Source: an uncultured Muribaculaceae bacterium
GTDB lineage: Bacteria > Bacteroidota > Bacteroidia > Bacteroidales > Muribaculaceae
Direction of reading: 5' to 3'
Length of the DNA stretch: 52,185 nt
Assembly: GCA_910584905.1 (NCBI GenBank)
Contig: CAJUCQ010000031.1
Coordinates: 1 to 52,185, forward strand
Positions 42,647-51,851 of this stretch are shown one piece after another. A program made the translations under genes and the position numbers. The notes beneath the pieces are model-generated. The model did not search any database. It was not told the origin of the DNA and was given only the letters and a program-made list of their open reading frames with translations. Each line of letters starts with the position of its first letter. Positions within the stretch are counted from its first letter, which is position 1.

Positions 42647-42696
42647 TTTGAACTGCACCGCAAAAGTCAGAAAAGACTTTTGCGGTGCAGTTCAAA
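42647..42696. terminator. perfect 22-bp inverted repeat between convergent genes
   Basis: Arms 42647-42668 and 42675-42696 are perfect complements of 22 bases with a 6-base loop (AGAAAA). It lies between the thioesterase gene (plus) and the aminotransferase gene (minus), and the arm ends are T/A-rich (TTTGAACTG), so it can act as a terminator for both. The arms show no mismatch, which is unusual for a plain terminator. Confidence 0.8.
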
Positions 42697-42714
42697 TGAT
42701 TTGTGCGGCCTTCC

Positions 42715-43914
42715 TTATTTCAGCTTGGCGAGAGCTTCGGCGATGCGCCGCATGGCCTCGCGGATATTATCGTCGGATGTGGCATAGCTCAGGCGGATAT
42801 AACCCGGCGTGCAGAACGCCGAACCCGCAACCGTGGCCACATGAGCCTCCTCAAGAAGATACATCGCGAGGTCGGAATCGGTGGCGATTTCGCGCTCGCC
42901 GAAGTGCTTCCCGAGATAAGCGCTCACTTCGGGGTAGAGATAGAAAGCACCCTCCGGCTTGTTCACCTTCAGGTCCGGAATCTCCGACGCAAGCGCCACG
43001 ACGAGGTCGCGGCGGCGCTCAAAGGCGCGGCGCATCTCCTCCACACAGTCCTGAGGGCCCGTATAAGCCGCCTCTGCAGCCTTTTGCGCTATCGACGACA
43101 CACCCGATGTCATCTGCCCCTGAAGCTTCGACACGGCCTTCGCAATATCCGTCGGAGCCGCGCAGTAGCCTATGCGCCAGCCCGTCATGGCATAAGCCTT
43201 CGACACGCCGTTGATTACCGCAACACGCCCCTCAAGCTCGGCGAACGACCCAAGCGACACATAAGGCTCGCCCGTATAATTGATGTGCTCGTAAATTTCG
43301 TCTGAAATGACAAGCACGTCAGGGCGCTCCGCAAGCACGTCGACCAGACCATGAAGCTCGGCGCGTGTATAGACACTGCCCGTGGGGTTCGACGGCGAGC
43401 ACAGCAGCACGGCGCGAGTGCGGGGCGTAAGCGCCGCGCGCAACTGCTCGGGCGTAACCTTGAAATCCTGTTCGATACCCGTTGCGACAGTCACGGGCAC
43501 GCCCTCCGCAAGCTTTACCATCTCCATATAGCTCACCCATGCCGGCACGGGGATGATAACCTCGTCCCCGGCATTCACCGTGGCCATGATGACATTGCAC
43601 AACGAGTGCTTGGCCCCGTTGCCCACAACAATCTGCTCCGGCGCGAACGTGATGCCGTTCTCGCGCGAAAGCTTCTCGCTGATTGCTTTGCGAAGGCTCA
43701 TATAGCCCGGCACGGGCGAGTAGAACGTATAGTTCTCTTCAATCGCACGCACGGCCGCGGCCTTGATGTGGTCCGGCGTGTTGAAATCCGGCTCGCCTAC
43801 CGACAGATTGATGACATCTATGCCCTGAGCCTTCAGCTCCGAGCTTTTCTGTGACATTGCGAGGGTCTGGCTTGCGGCCAAAGCCTGCACTCGGTTGGAA
43901 ATGGTCTGCTTCAT
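42715..43914 (-). CDS. class I aspartate-type aminotransferase
   Basis: A 399-residue PLP enzyme, start MKQTISNRVQALAASQT at 43914; the longer frame to 44034 passes through the promoter. The PLP lysine is K239 in NGVSKAYAMTGWRIGY, and the cofactor asparagine lies in SPSNPTGS (173-180). It belongs to the aspartate / aromatic aminotransferase (Ib) group that moves the amino group between aspartate and 2-oxoglutarate or prephenate. The precise substrate is not fixed by sequence alone. It has its own -7 element and ends at the inverted repeat. Confidence 0.92.
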   Translation of the reverse strand: MKQTISNRVQALAASQTLAMSQKSSELKAQGIDVINLSVGEPDFNTPDHIKAAAVRAIEENYTFYSPVPGYMSLRKAISEKLSRENGITFAPEQIVVGNGAKHSLCNVIMATVNAGDEVIIPVPAWVSYMEMVKLAEGVPVTVATGIEQDFKVTPEQLRAALTPRTRAVLLCSPSNPTGSVYTRAELHGLVDVLAERPDVLVISDEIYEHINYTGEPYVSLGSFAELEGRVAVINGVSKAYAMTGWRIGYCAAPTDIAKAVSKLQGQMTSGVSSIAQKAAEAAYTGPQDCVEEMRRAFERRRDLVVALASEIPDLKVNKPEGAFYLYPEVSAYLGKHFGEREIATDSDLAMYLLEEAHVATVAGSAFCTPGYIRLSYATSDDNIREAMRRIAEALAKLK

Positions 43915-43940
43915 ATATATTATAAGGTATAAGTCGTATG

Positions 43941-43948
43941 CAAAGTTA
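43941..43948 (-). promoter_or_regulatory. -7 element for the aminotransferase gene
   Basis: The minus strand reads TAACTTTG, a full TAnnTTTG match, 26 bases upstream of the start. No clear -33 box at 19 bases. Confidence 0.65.
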
Positions 43949-44104
43949 CAAAATTTATAAGAGCCGATTCGACAATAAATGTTAAACGCAGAGCGGTCAA
44001 TCGTCGAGCGATGTTCTTCAGGCTTTTCCGCCATCCGACGGTTTAAAATGTAGTGTTAATTGTCTTCGAGAATTAAGTTAAAATGGTTAAAATTATCTCG
44101 GCCA

Positions 44105-44113
44105 TAACTTTTG
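44105..44113 (+). promoter_or_regulatory. probable -7 element for the SusC operon
   Basis: TAACTTTTG at 44105-44113 resembles TAnnTTTG with one extra base. It is the best candidate on the plus strand before susC and lies 316 bases upstream of the ATG. No strong -33 box is visible, which would fit a regulated promoter. Confidence 0.45.
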
Positions 44114-44429
44114 CACGATGAAAATGACGGTAATTTAAATTTTTTTGATTTTCTTTGTAGTCGATTTGACAAAGATTATAAAAACTGAAGCAAAATACCA
44201 AAGACGTCAGCTTAAGGCTTAACCTCCATGAAGTGAGGAAACGAACTTATATTCACTGTGTTCGAAAGCAATAAAACCGTCTATGCCGCCTCCGCTCCGA
44301 AGTCGCTTCATCTCCGGAGAATGCACATTGCCCTCTGATGCCACGGAAGCATCAGTGGACAATTACGACCGCCTTAAAAATCAAAACAATAATCATTTTA
44401 CACCAAGTTAAACTTTAAACACCCCTTGC
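44114..44429 (+). other. long non-coding leader of the SusC operon
   Basis: This 316-base stretch has no supported gene. It contains three dyads: TCTTTGT at 44152-44158 with ACAAAGA at 44169-44175 (10 bases between), the palindrome TCTCCGGAGA at 44311-44320, and a perfect hairpin CTGATGC / GCATCAG at 44335-44355 with a 7-base loop. They may be operators, RNA control structures or an overlap with an antisense RNA. The 120 bases before it (43949-44104) hold AT-rich DNA and the two opposed promoters. Confidence 0.5.
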
Positions 44430-47400
44430 ATGAAGAACATTTGTTTTCAAATGAACCGGAAGGCATGGCTCGCGCTCGTTATGGTGCTTGCTATGGCATT
44501 CCCGGCTTTGGCGCAAAAAATCACGGTCACAGGTACTGTGTATGAGCCCGACGGCATGCCTGCCATCGGCGCAAGCGTCGTCGTTCAGGGCGTTGCCAAC
44601 TACGGCGCTGCCACGGACATTGACGGTAACTTCCGTCTCGACGTAGACCCCAATGCCGTCCTGACCGTTTCCTACGTAGGCTATGAGACGCAGAACGTCG
44701 CTGTCGACGGGCGCACTCACCTCGAAATCCACCTCGCCGTTAACACCGTGGCTATGAACGAACTCGTTGTCGTGGGTTACGGCACGGTCAAGAAATCCGA
44801 CGCTACCGGCTCCGTATCGGTTATCAAACCCGATGAAATCGAAGCCGGCCTCGCTACTTCAGCCAACGACCTCCTCGTAGGCGCAAGCCCCGGTGTCGTT
44901 GTTACAACCGACGGCGGTAACCCCGGTGGCGGCGCTAACATCCGCATCCGTGGCGGCGCTTCGCTCAACGCATCCAACGACCCCCTCGTCGTTATCGACG
45001 GTGTGCCCATGAGCGGCTCTTACGGCTCCGCAAACCCCCTCACCATGATTGCCCCCGACAACATCGAGAGCATGACCATCCTCAAGAGCGCATCCGCAAC
45101 CGCAATCTACGGTGCTCGCGCATCTAACGGTGTGATCATCATCACCACCAAGAAGGGCCAGAGCGGTCGCCCGCAGGTGAGCTTCTCCGCCAACTTCCAC
45201 CTCAATCAGGTTGGTCGCCGCTGGCACGTGCTCGACGGTGACACATACCGCAGCTTTGTAAACAAATACGCTCCCGCATCCACAAACCTCCTCGGTGAAG
45301 CCGATACCGACTGGCAGGACCAGATTTTCCGCACCTCCTTCTCCCACGACTACAACCTCAGCGTGGGCGGCACCGCCGGATTCCTCCCCTACCGCGTCAA
45401 CGTGAGCTACACCGGCAACGAAGGTATCCTCAAAACATCCGAAATGCAGCGTACGACCGTCGGAATCAACCTCAACCCCAAATTCTTCAACGGTCTTCTC
45501 CAAATCAACGCTCAGGTTAAAGGCAGCTACGTGAACGACAAAAACGCCAACACCGGCGCTATCGGCTCCGCTATCTCCTTCAACCCCACGCTCCCCGTTT
45601 ACACTGCTTACAAGACCCTCGGCAACCTCGGCGCACCCATCTACGGCGGCTATACCTCCCTTATCAATCAGGACGGTAACCTCGAAACAAACGGCTCTAT
45701 CAACCCCGTGGCAATACTCATGGGCGTAAACAATCAGGAAAAAGCCTACACCTCCAACGGCAACATCCAGATCGACTACGCACTCCACTTCCTCCCCGAG
45801 CTCCACTTCAACCTCAACCTCGGTTACGACGTCGTGAAAGGTGAGACCAACAACTACAACCTCCCCAACACGCCCGACACGTGGAAGATGAACTATCAAA
45901 ACGGCGCAGGTCAGCACTACTACAACTACAACCTCGCCCGCAACACCATGCTCGAATTCTACGCAAACTATAAAAAAGAATTCGCCGCAATCAAATCAAA
46001 CCTCGACGTCCTCGCCGGTTACACTTGGCAGCGCAACGACTACCACCGTCGCTACAAAACCCGCATCAATACCATCGGCTACACCCGTGCTTACGATGCC
46101 GCTAACGACACGTGGACCGTCAACGTCGACCCCGCTTCCGAAGCTAATATCGGCTACGCTTACGGCTCGACCGACGAAGCTCGCAACTACGTAGGTTACG
46201 AAGCAAACCAGCTCAACCTCCTCTCCTTCTACGGACGTCTCAACTACAGCTTCGACGACACATACCTCCTCACCGCAACCCTCCGTGACGACGCCACATC
46301 GCGCTTCTCCAAGGACACTCGCTGGGGTCTCTTCCCCGCAGTCGCCCTCGGCTGGAAAATCGCAAACATGCCCTTCATGGAAAACTACACCGACAAGTGG
46401 AGCGAACTCAAGCTTCGCCTCGAATGGGGTGTAACCGGTCAGCAGGCCGTAGCTTCCTTCAACAACTACACCCCCACCTACACCATCTCACAGAACTCGG
46501 TGCTCTATCCCAGCCCCATCGTTTACGACCCCACAAACAGCCTCGGCGGCTGGGTTAATCCCCTTTACCCCAACGCATTCGACGAAAGCCTCAAGTGGGA
46601 AGAAACAACCACGTGGAACGTCGGCGTCGACATGGGATGGCTCAACGGACGCATCACCGCAAGCGTTGACTGGTACCTCCGCAAGACTAAAGACCTCCTT
46701 GCATACGTGCCTGTCCCCGCAGGTATGACAACCACCAACGCCATGAACCGCAACATCGGTGACCTCCGCAACCTCGGTCTCGAATTCAACATCGGCGCCA
46801 AGCCCATCGTTACCAACGACTTTACTTGGAGTACCGGCCTCAATGTGGCTTGGAACTCTAACAAGATCACGGCCCTCACCGGTTCTTCCGATGATGATAA
46901 AGACTTCGTCCTCGGCGCAGGCGGCAACCCCGCTTCTGCAAACGCCGGCGACATTCAGGTCCACAAAGTGGGCTACCCCGCCAACTCCTTCTACGTGTTC
47001 GAACAGGTTTACGACAAGGACAACAACCCCATCCCCAACGTTTATGTCGACCAGAACGCCGACGGCGTAATCGACTCCAAGGACCTCGTTGTTAAGCACA
47101 GCCGCGACCCCAAAGTAACACTCGCTTGGAACAACAACTTCTCCTATAAAAACTGGGACCTCGGCATCGTCCTCCGCGCAAACATCGGCAACTACGTGTT
47201 CAACGGCATGCGCGCCGGCAACACCAACCTCTCCAACCTCCGTGATCAGGGCAACATCATGAAGAACGTTATCGAAAGCGATTTCTACTTCAATGATGCC
47301 GCCGCAACTTCGAACCTCGTGCGTTCCGACTACTTCCTCGAAAACGCCGGATTCCTCCGCTGCGACAACATCACCCTCGGCTACACATTCCACAACCTCC

Positions 47401-47558
47401 TCAAAGACCAGCTCCGCCTGCGTCTCTTCGCCGCTTGCCAGAATCCCTTCGTAATCACCAAGTACAAAGGCCTCGACCCCGAAGTATTCTCCGGTATCGA
47501 CTCCAACGCATACCCGCGTCCCGTGACTTGGACATTCGGCCTCATCGCCACTTTCTAA
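44430..47558 (+). CDS. SusC/RagA-family TonB-dependent transporter
   Basis: A 1042-residue outer-membrane beta-barrel that imports glycan oligosaccharides using the TonB system. The signal peptide ends at FPALA-QK (about residue 28); a Met at residue 8 is an alternative start. A carboxypeptidase-D-like regulatory domain spans about 32-105, the TonB-box region MNELVVVGYG is at 109-118, and the plug at about 120-230 contains IRIRGGASLN and IYGARASNGVIIITTKKG. The barrel ends with RPVTWTFGLIATF, aromatic at the terminus as expected. No STN signalling domain is present, so it is not an anti-sigma-coupled type. SusD follows after 35 bases. Confidence 0.95.
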   Translation: MKNICFQMNRKAWLALVMVLAMAFPALAQKITVTGTVYEPDGMPAIGASVVVQGVANYGAATDIDGNFRLDVDPNAVLTVSYVGYETQNVAVDGRTHLEIHLAVNTVAMNELVVVGYGTVKKSDATGSVSVIKPDEIEAGLATSANDLLVGASPGVVVTTDGGNPGGGANIRIRGGASLNASNDPLVVIDGVPMSGSYGSANPLTMIAPDNIESMTILKSASATAIYGARASNGVIIITTKKGQSGRPQVSFSANFHLNQVGRRWHVLDGDTYRSFVNKYAPASTNLLGEADTDWQDQIFRTSFSHDYNLSVGGTAGFLPYRVNVSYTGNEGILKTSEMQRTTVGINLNPKFFNGLLQINAQVKGSYVNDKNANTGAIGSAISFNPTLPVYTAYKTLGNLGAPIYGGYTSLINQDGNLETNGSINPVAILMGVNNQEKAYTSNGNIQIDYALHFLPELHFNLNLGYDVVKGETNNYNLPNTPDTWKMNYQNGAGQHYYNYNLARNTMLEFYANYKKEFAAIKSNLDVLAGYTWQRNDYHRRYKTRINTIGYTRAYDAANDTWTVNVDPASEANIGYAYGSTDEARNYVGYEANQLNLLSFYGRLNYSFDDTYLLTATLRDDATSRFSKDTRWGLFPAVALGWKIANMPFMENYTDKWSELKLRLEWGVTGQQAVASFNNYTPTYTISQNSVLYPSPIVYDPTNSLGGWVNPLYPNAFDESLKWEETTTWNVGVDMGWLNGRITASVDWYLRKTKDLLAYVPVPAGMTTTNAMNRNIGDLRNLGLEFNIGAKPIVTNDFTWSTGLNVAWNSNKITALTGSSDDDKDFVLGAGGNPASANAGDIQVHKVGYPANSFYVFEQVYDKDNNPIPNVYVDQNADGVIDSKDLVVKHSRDPKVTLAWNNNFSYKNWDLGIVLRANIGNYVFNGMRAGNTNLSNLRDQGNIMKNVIESDFYFNDAAATSNLVRSDYFLENAGFLRCDNITLGYTFHNLLKDQLRLRLFAACQNPFVITKYKGLDPEVFSGIDSNAYPRPVTWTFGLIATF

Positions 47559-47593
47559 TTTATTACACCTAAGTCATCAAAGCTAATATATTT

Positions 47594-49267
47594 ATGAAAG
47601 CTATAAATAAAATCTTCATGGGCATGGGCCTTCTCGCTATGGGCAGCCTCTTCGGCTCCTGCATCGGCGACCTCGATGTGCCTGTAAAGGACCCCAATCA
47701 GCTTACGCCCGAAGAGTTCGCTAAGGACCCCGACGCCTACCTCAACCGTGGAATCTCCGAAGTTTTCCAAGGAATCACCACCTCCTCCCCTTGGGGCGAA
47801 GGCTCTTCAATCCTCGGTTTCGGCGACGCCGGTGCCGGAACATTCTCCCGCACCGTGTTCAACATCGAAGAAATGTCGACCGACAACTACTCGTGGCTCC
47901 AGTTCAATGACGCAGGCTACTACGAGCTCGTGACCATGAACCTCGCCCCCGACAACGAGATCATGTACATGAACTACTCGCGTCTCTACAGCATAATAGC
48001 CCTCTGCAACCAGTTCATCCGAACCGTAAACAGCGGCGCATACCTCCTCGAAGGCAACGCCGACCGCGCTGCCCGCGCGGCCGACTACGTCCGTCAGGCA
48101 AAAGTCGTTCGAGGCCTCGCATACTACTACGCCATCAGCGCATACGGCAACATCGGCTACATCGACGAATCTGCCCCCGCCGGAACCGCACCCACGCAGT
48201 ACTCCCGCGAAGATGCATTCAACATGATTGTTTCGAGCCTCGAAGACGTTTCCGAAGACTGGGGTGCATCATACACCACGCCCGCTTACGGCTACGTCGG
48301 AAAAGAAGCCTGCGACGCTCTCCTCACTCGCTTCTACCTCAACGCCGAGACTTGGACCGGAACCCCCATGTACGACAAGTGCTGGACACTCTGCCAGAAG
48401 ATTATCGCCAACCACGCCGGCGGCTACGAAAACTCCGGCCTCGCCGACAGCTACAAAGCCCTCTTCGGTGCTAACAACTACGAATACGCCGCTCAGGGCG
48501 CTCGTACCAACGAAATCATCTGGACTCTCCCGCAGGAATCAATCTCGCTGAAGAGCTATGGCAACTCCACCTTCTACATCGCTAGCGTTTGCGGTTCCTA
48601 CGACGGCATCTCCTCTATCGGCGACTGCAACCTCACCGAACAGTGGACCTGCATGGTAGCTCGCCAGCAGCTCTCCGAGATGTTCGGCTTCGATAAGGAC
48701 GGATACTCCCTCGACCTCCGTGCCGAACTTTGGAAAACCTCCAAGGACGGTTTCGTAATCGACAACAACACCATCATGGGTAACGCCGGTTACGGTCAGG
48801 GATACGCTCCCCTCAAGTGGACAAACTACGCCTACGACGAATTCGGCAACATCGACGAGGACGCAACTCCCGTTGCAAGCAGCTTCGCAAGCGCCGACTG
48901 GCCCGAAATCCGACTCGCCGAAGTTTACCTCAACGCTGCAGAAGCTCAGATTATCGGCGGCGCAGGCTCGCAGAACGAAGCCCTCAAATACATCAACTTC
49001 ATCCGCGGACGCGCAGGCGTTGATCCTTGGGGCGTTGCCGACATGACCGCCGATAACATCCTCACCGAACGCGACCGCGAGCTCTACGGCGAAAACGACC
49101 GTCGAACCGCCCTCGTCCGTCACGGCAAATACGCCGGCGGTGCATACCTCTGGAACTGGAAAGGCGGAACTCAACACGGCACGGCTACTCCCGAGCACAT
49201 GAACCTCTTCCCCATCCCCACAAAGGTAATCTCCTTCTCAAAGTACAAGCAGAACCCCGGTTATTAA
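47594..49267 (+). CDS. SusD/RagB-family surface glycan-binding lipoprotein
   Basis: A 557-residue lipoprotein (lipobox cysteine C23 in LFGSC) with the mostly helical TPR-like SusD fold. Motifs ALCNQFIRTV, VRGLAYYYAISAYGNIGYID and the C-terminal EIRLAEVYLNAAEAQ and the ending FSKYKQNPGY are typical. It caps the SusC barrel from outside and captures glycan. Many Trp and Tyr residues could form the binding platform. It is 54 bases from the next lipoprotein gene. Confidence 0.95.
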   Translation: MKAINKIFMGMGLLAMGSLFGSCIGDLDVPVKDPNQLTPEEFAKDPDAYLNRGISEVFQGITTSSPWGEGSSILGFGDAGAGTFSRTVFNIEEMSTDNYSWLQFNDAGYYELVTMNLAPDNEIMYMNYSRLYSIIALCNQFIRTVNSGAYLLEGNADRAARAADYVRQAKVVRGLAYYYAISAYGNIGYIDESAPAGTAPTQYSREDAFNMIVSSLEDVSEDWGASYTTPAYGYVGKEACDALLTRFYLNAETWTGTPMYDKCWTLCQKIIANHAGGYENSGLADSYKALFGANNYEYAAQGARTNEIIWTLPQESISLKSYGNSTFYIASVCGSYDGISSIGDCNLTEQWTCMVARQQLSEMFGFDKDGYSLDLRAELWKTSKDGFVIDNNTIMGNAGYGQGYAPLKWTNYAYDEFGNIDEDATPVASSFASADWPEIRLAEVYLNAAEAQIIGGAGSQNEALKYINFIRGRAGVDPWGVADMTADNILTERDRELYGENDRRTALVRHGKYAGGAYLWNWKGGTQHGTATPEHMNLFPIPTKVISFSKYKQNPGY

Positions 49268-49321
49268 TCCTCCCGGAGAAAAACCTTAAAGTTCAAACTC
49301 GTAATTCATCCGAATAATAAA

Positions 49322-50206
49322 ATGAAGAAAATTGCATATATCTTCGCGATCGGCGCAACCCTGTTTGCCGCTACTTCATGCAAGCAGAACACCGAGCCCA
49401 AGTTCGAAAGAGCCACGACTATGGAGCTCAACACGCCGCCCCTCGCAAACCAGCTCTTCACGCTCACGCCTGAAGGCACTTTCGACCTCACGTGGTCTCA
49501 GCCCGACTGGGGTTTCGCCGCTGCCGCAAAATATCAGGTAGAGGCCTCTTTCGAAGAAGACTTCCACTACTACGAGAACGACACTCCCGCGTTCTACTTC
49601 ACAATGCCCACCGTCTACACAAAGTGCGCCGCTGAAGTCAAGATGGAAGACCTCGCCGTAGCAATCTGCACCCTCCGAGGCATCTCCGACCCCGCTCAAT
49701 ACACCGAAGAACCCGCTCGCGTGGTTTACCTCCGCGTTCACGGCTACATCGACGGAATCCCCGAAAGCTCCGTTTACTCCAACGTTATCCGTCTCGAACA
49801 GGTTAAGGAATACTGCGCTGTCCGCGTCCCCGGCAAGCTCTACCTCGTAGGTGAGCCCGAAGGCTGGCTCGGTCCCGAAGCCGCTAACGCCGCTCACTAT
49901 GCCGACTGGGCCCTCACCGAACCCGAAGACGCCATCGACTCCAAAGTCTACAGCGGCTCGTTCGCTATCGGCAGCGGAAAGGCCATGTTCCGTTTCTACA
50001 CCGCTCTCACCGGATGGGACGACGACTCATGGGGCTCGCAGAAAGACGACAACCCCGTCGACTACACCTTCTCCGACGGTCAGTTCAACGGCGCTATCGA
50101 CGGCCCCGGCTTCAAAGGCTCTTACAAATTCGCCGACTGGACCGGTGGTAACATGAACTTCAAGGTCGACCTCAACGCCAAGACCATCGTCATCACCACT
50201 GAATAA
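49322..50206 (+). CDS. SusE-like surface glycan-binding lipoprotein
   Basis: A 294-residue lipoprotein (lipobox C20 in FAATSC). An Ig-like SusE N-terminal domain spans about 30-145 (FDLTWSQPDWGFAAAAKYQV), and a module at about 170-294 starts at KLYLVGEPEGW and ends FKVDLNAKTIVITTE, resembling starch-binding SusE/SusF modules. It should sit on the cell surface beside SusC/D and add binding capacity. Alpha-glucan is the likely ligand by analogy; the ligand is not proven. Confidence 0.82.
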   Translation: MKKIAYIFAIGATLFAATSCKQNTEPKFERATTMELNTPPLANQLFTLTPEGTFDLTWSQPDWGFAAAAKYQVEASFEEDFHYYENDTPAFYFTMPTVYTKCAAEVKMEDLAVAICTLRGISDPAQYTEEPARVVYLRVHGYIDGIPESSVYSNVIRLEQVKEYCAVRVPGKLYLVGEPEGWLGPEAANAAHYADWALTEPEDAIDSKVYSGSFAIGSGKAMFRFYTALTGWDDDSWGSQKDDNPVDYTFSDGQFNGAIDGPGFKGSYKFADWTGGNMNFKVDLNAKTIVITTE

Positions 50207-50216
50207 ATTTTGAATA

Positions 50217-50247
50217 TCACCGCCGCCATCAAATCCGGCGGCGGTGA
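50217..50247 (+). terminator. intercistronic hairpin between SusE-like and SusF-like genes
   Basis: Arms 50217-50227 and 50237-50247 pair perfectly over 11 bases (TCACCGCCGCC and complement) with a 9-base loop. No T run follows. It may reduce read-through or protect the upstream message from 3' decay, so that the last gene is made in lower amounts. Confidence 0.6.
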
Positions 50248-50285
50248 AATCAGCAATCTAAAACAAGAAATTCATTCATCGATAT

Positions 50286-51725
50286 ATGAAAAAATTTAGC
50301 TTTCTGCTGATGGGCGCGCTCACCCTCGGACTCTTCTCCTGTCAGGACGAGACCTCTAACGCAATCCCTCAGAAGAACCCTCAGCTCCCGGTGATGAGCG
50401 CCGACGCTCTCGTCCTTGAGGCTAAGCTTCCCGCGACACTCGACCTCACCGCCCTCAACGCTGCAGAGACACCCATCGTCGTGGGCGACCTCGTAAGCTG
50501 CAAAAACTTCCCCGAAGGTTACGAACTCAAACTCGTCGGCGAAGTCGGCCGTCAGGCTGAATTCACCAACGTAGGCACAATCGACCTCACCCTCGCCGAA
50601 GACTCTACCATCGTTACCAACGCCGACGACTTCGAGGCCGCATACGTAAAAGCTATGGGCAAAAGCGCAAGGCCCAAAGACGTTTACTTCCGCATCCTCG
50701 CTTACGCCGTAAACGGCACTTCTGAAGCTCGCCTCGGCGGAGCCGACGTCTACTACGGCGCCGCTCAGTCCACCGTTACCCCCTACGACCTCAACATCGT
50801 TATTGAAGACGCATACGGCCTCCTCGGAACCGTGAACGGCTGGAGCGTGGCCGACGCCGTTCTCCTCAACCACAGCGGCCTTAACGTCTACGACGACCCC
50901 GTATTCTCTCACTACTTCGACGTTACCGTCGCCGACGCAAAAGGCGGTTGGTGGTGGAAGGTCGTTCCCCAGAGCACAATCGCCGCAGGCGACTGGGTAG
51001 ACGCCCCCAACGCTCAGTATGGTGTTGCCAAAAACGGCGACGAAGCCCTCTCCGGCGACCTCATCCCCATGCGCATAAACGGCGAAGACCGATACGAGCC
51101 GCAGGCCGGTTGCGTAAAGCAAGCCGGCGTCTACAACTTCGTGGCCGACATGGAGAACCAGACCTATGAATTCGTTAAAGCCCTCGACATCCTCTACCTC
51201 AACGGCGCATACAACGCCTTCGACTGGAGCACCGCAGCTCGCCTCGTAAGCGTCGACGGCAACAGCTACTTCGGCTTCGCAACCATCTCCGGCGACTTCA
51301 AACTCTACGGCCAGCCCGACTACGAAGGCATCGTCTACGGCAAAGGCCTCGGCCCCACGGGCGTGAAACTCGACGGCGGCAACATCTCCATCAAAGCCCC
51401 CGGTTTCTACATGTTCGTTGCCGACCTCGAAGCCGGAACAATGCCCCGCGCAATCATCACATCCCTCGGCCTCATCGGCAACCACAACGGCTGGGACGCT
51501 CAGGACAACCTCACTCCCTCCCTCGACATGCTCACGTGGACCGGTACGGTTGCCCTCGACGGCGAATTCAAAATCCGCATGAACGACAACTGGGACTACA
51601 ACCTCGGCGGCGACCCCGCATTCCTCACTGTAGGCGGCGCCAACCTCTCCGTCGAAGCAGGTACTTACGACGTCACCGTAGACCTCGCACACCTCCCCTT
51701 CAGCATCACTCTCGTAAAGAAATAA
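50286..51725 (+). CDS. SusF-like surface glycan-binding lipoprotein with repeated starch-binding modules
   Basis: A 479-residue lipoprotein (lipobox C19 in LGLFSC). After an Ig-like N-terminal domain (about 25-165) come three beta modules that each open with a similar strand and NGW- or NAFDW-type aromatic site: GLLGTVNGW at about 178, ILYLNGAYNAFDW at about 300 and LGLIGNHNGW at about 395. This is the arrangement of SusF, which binds starch on the surface. The last gene of the operon, ending at a terminator. The ligand is inferred. Confidence 0.83.
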   Translation: MKKFSFLLMGALTLGLFSCQDETSNAIPQKNPQLPVMSADALVLEAKLPATLDLTALNAAETPIVVGDLVSCKNFPEGYELKLVGEVGRQAEFTNVGTIDLTLAEDSTIVTNADDFEAAYVKAMGKSARPKDVYFRILAYAVNGTSEARLGGADVYYGAAQSTVTPYDLNIVIEDAYGLLGTVNGWSVADAVLLNHSGLNVYDDPVFSHYFDVTVADAKGGWWWKVVPQSTIAAGDWVDAPNAQYGVAKNGDEALSGDLIPMRINGEDRYEPQAGCVKQAGVYNFVADMENQTYEFVKALDILYLNGAYNAFDWSTAARLVSVDGNSYFGFATISGDFKLYGQPDYEGIVYGKGLGPTGVKLDGGNISIKAPGFYMFVADLEAGTMPRAIITSLGLIGNHNGWDAQDNLTPSLDMLTWTGTVALDGEFKIRMNDNWDYNLGGDPAFLTVGGANLSVEAGTYDVTVDLAHLPFSITLVKK

Positions 51726-51751
51726 GCCGAAGGCTCAAATCCATAAAATTA

Positions 51752-51784
51752 AATCCGCCCGGACACGCGCCGGGCGGATTTTGT
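51752..51784 (+). terminator. terminator of the Sus-type operon
   Basis: Arms 51752-51762 and 51770-51780 pair perfectly over 11 bases (AATCCGCCCGG and complement), followed by TTGTATATAT. It lies 26 bases after the SusF-like stop and separates the operon from the SRP RNA gene. Confidence 0.88.
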
Positions 51785-51815
51785 ATATATACGGTAGTTA
51801 TTCTATGTTAAAAAT

Positions 51816-51846
51816 TTTGCCCGCCCGCGAAAAAGCACTACCTTTG
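51816..51846 (+). promoter_or_regulatory. promoter of the SRP RNA gene
   Basis: TTTG at 51816-51819, exactly 19 bases, then TACCTTTG at 51839-51846: a perfect Bacteroidota consensus, as expected for a strongly expressed stable RNA. Confidence 0.9.
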
Positions 51847-51851
51847 TGTCA

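Noticed and set aside
50250..51692. Open frame of 480 codons on the minus strand opposite the SusF-like gene
   Set aside because: The plus-strand gene has a lipobox, modules and operon context. The reverse frame is Val- and Glu-rich shadow without motifs.
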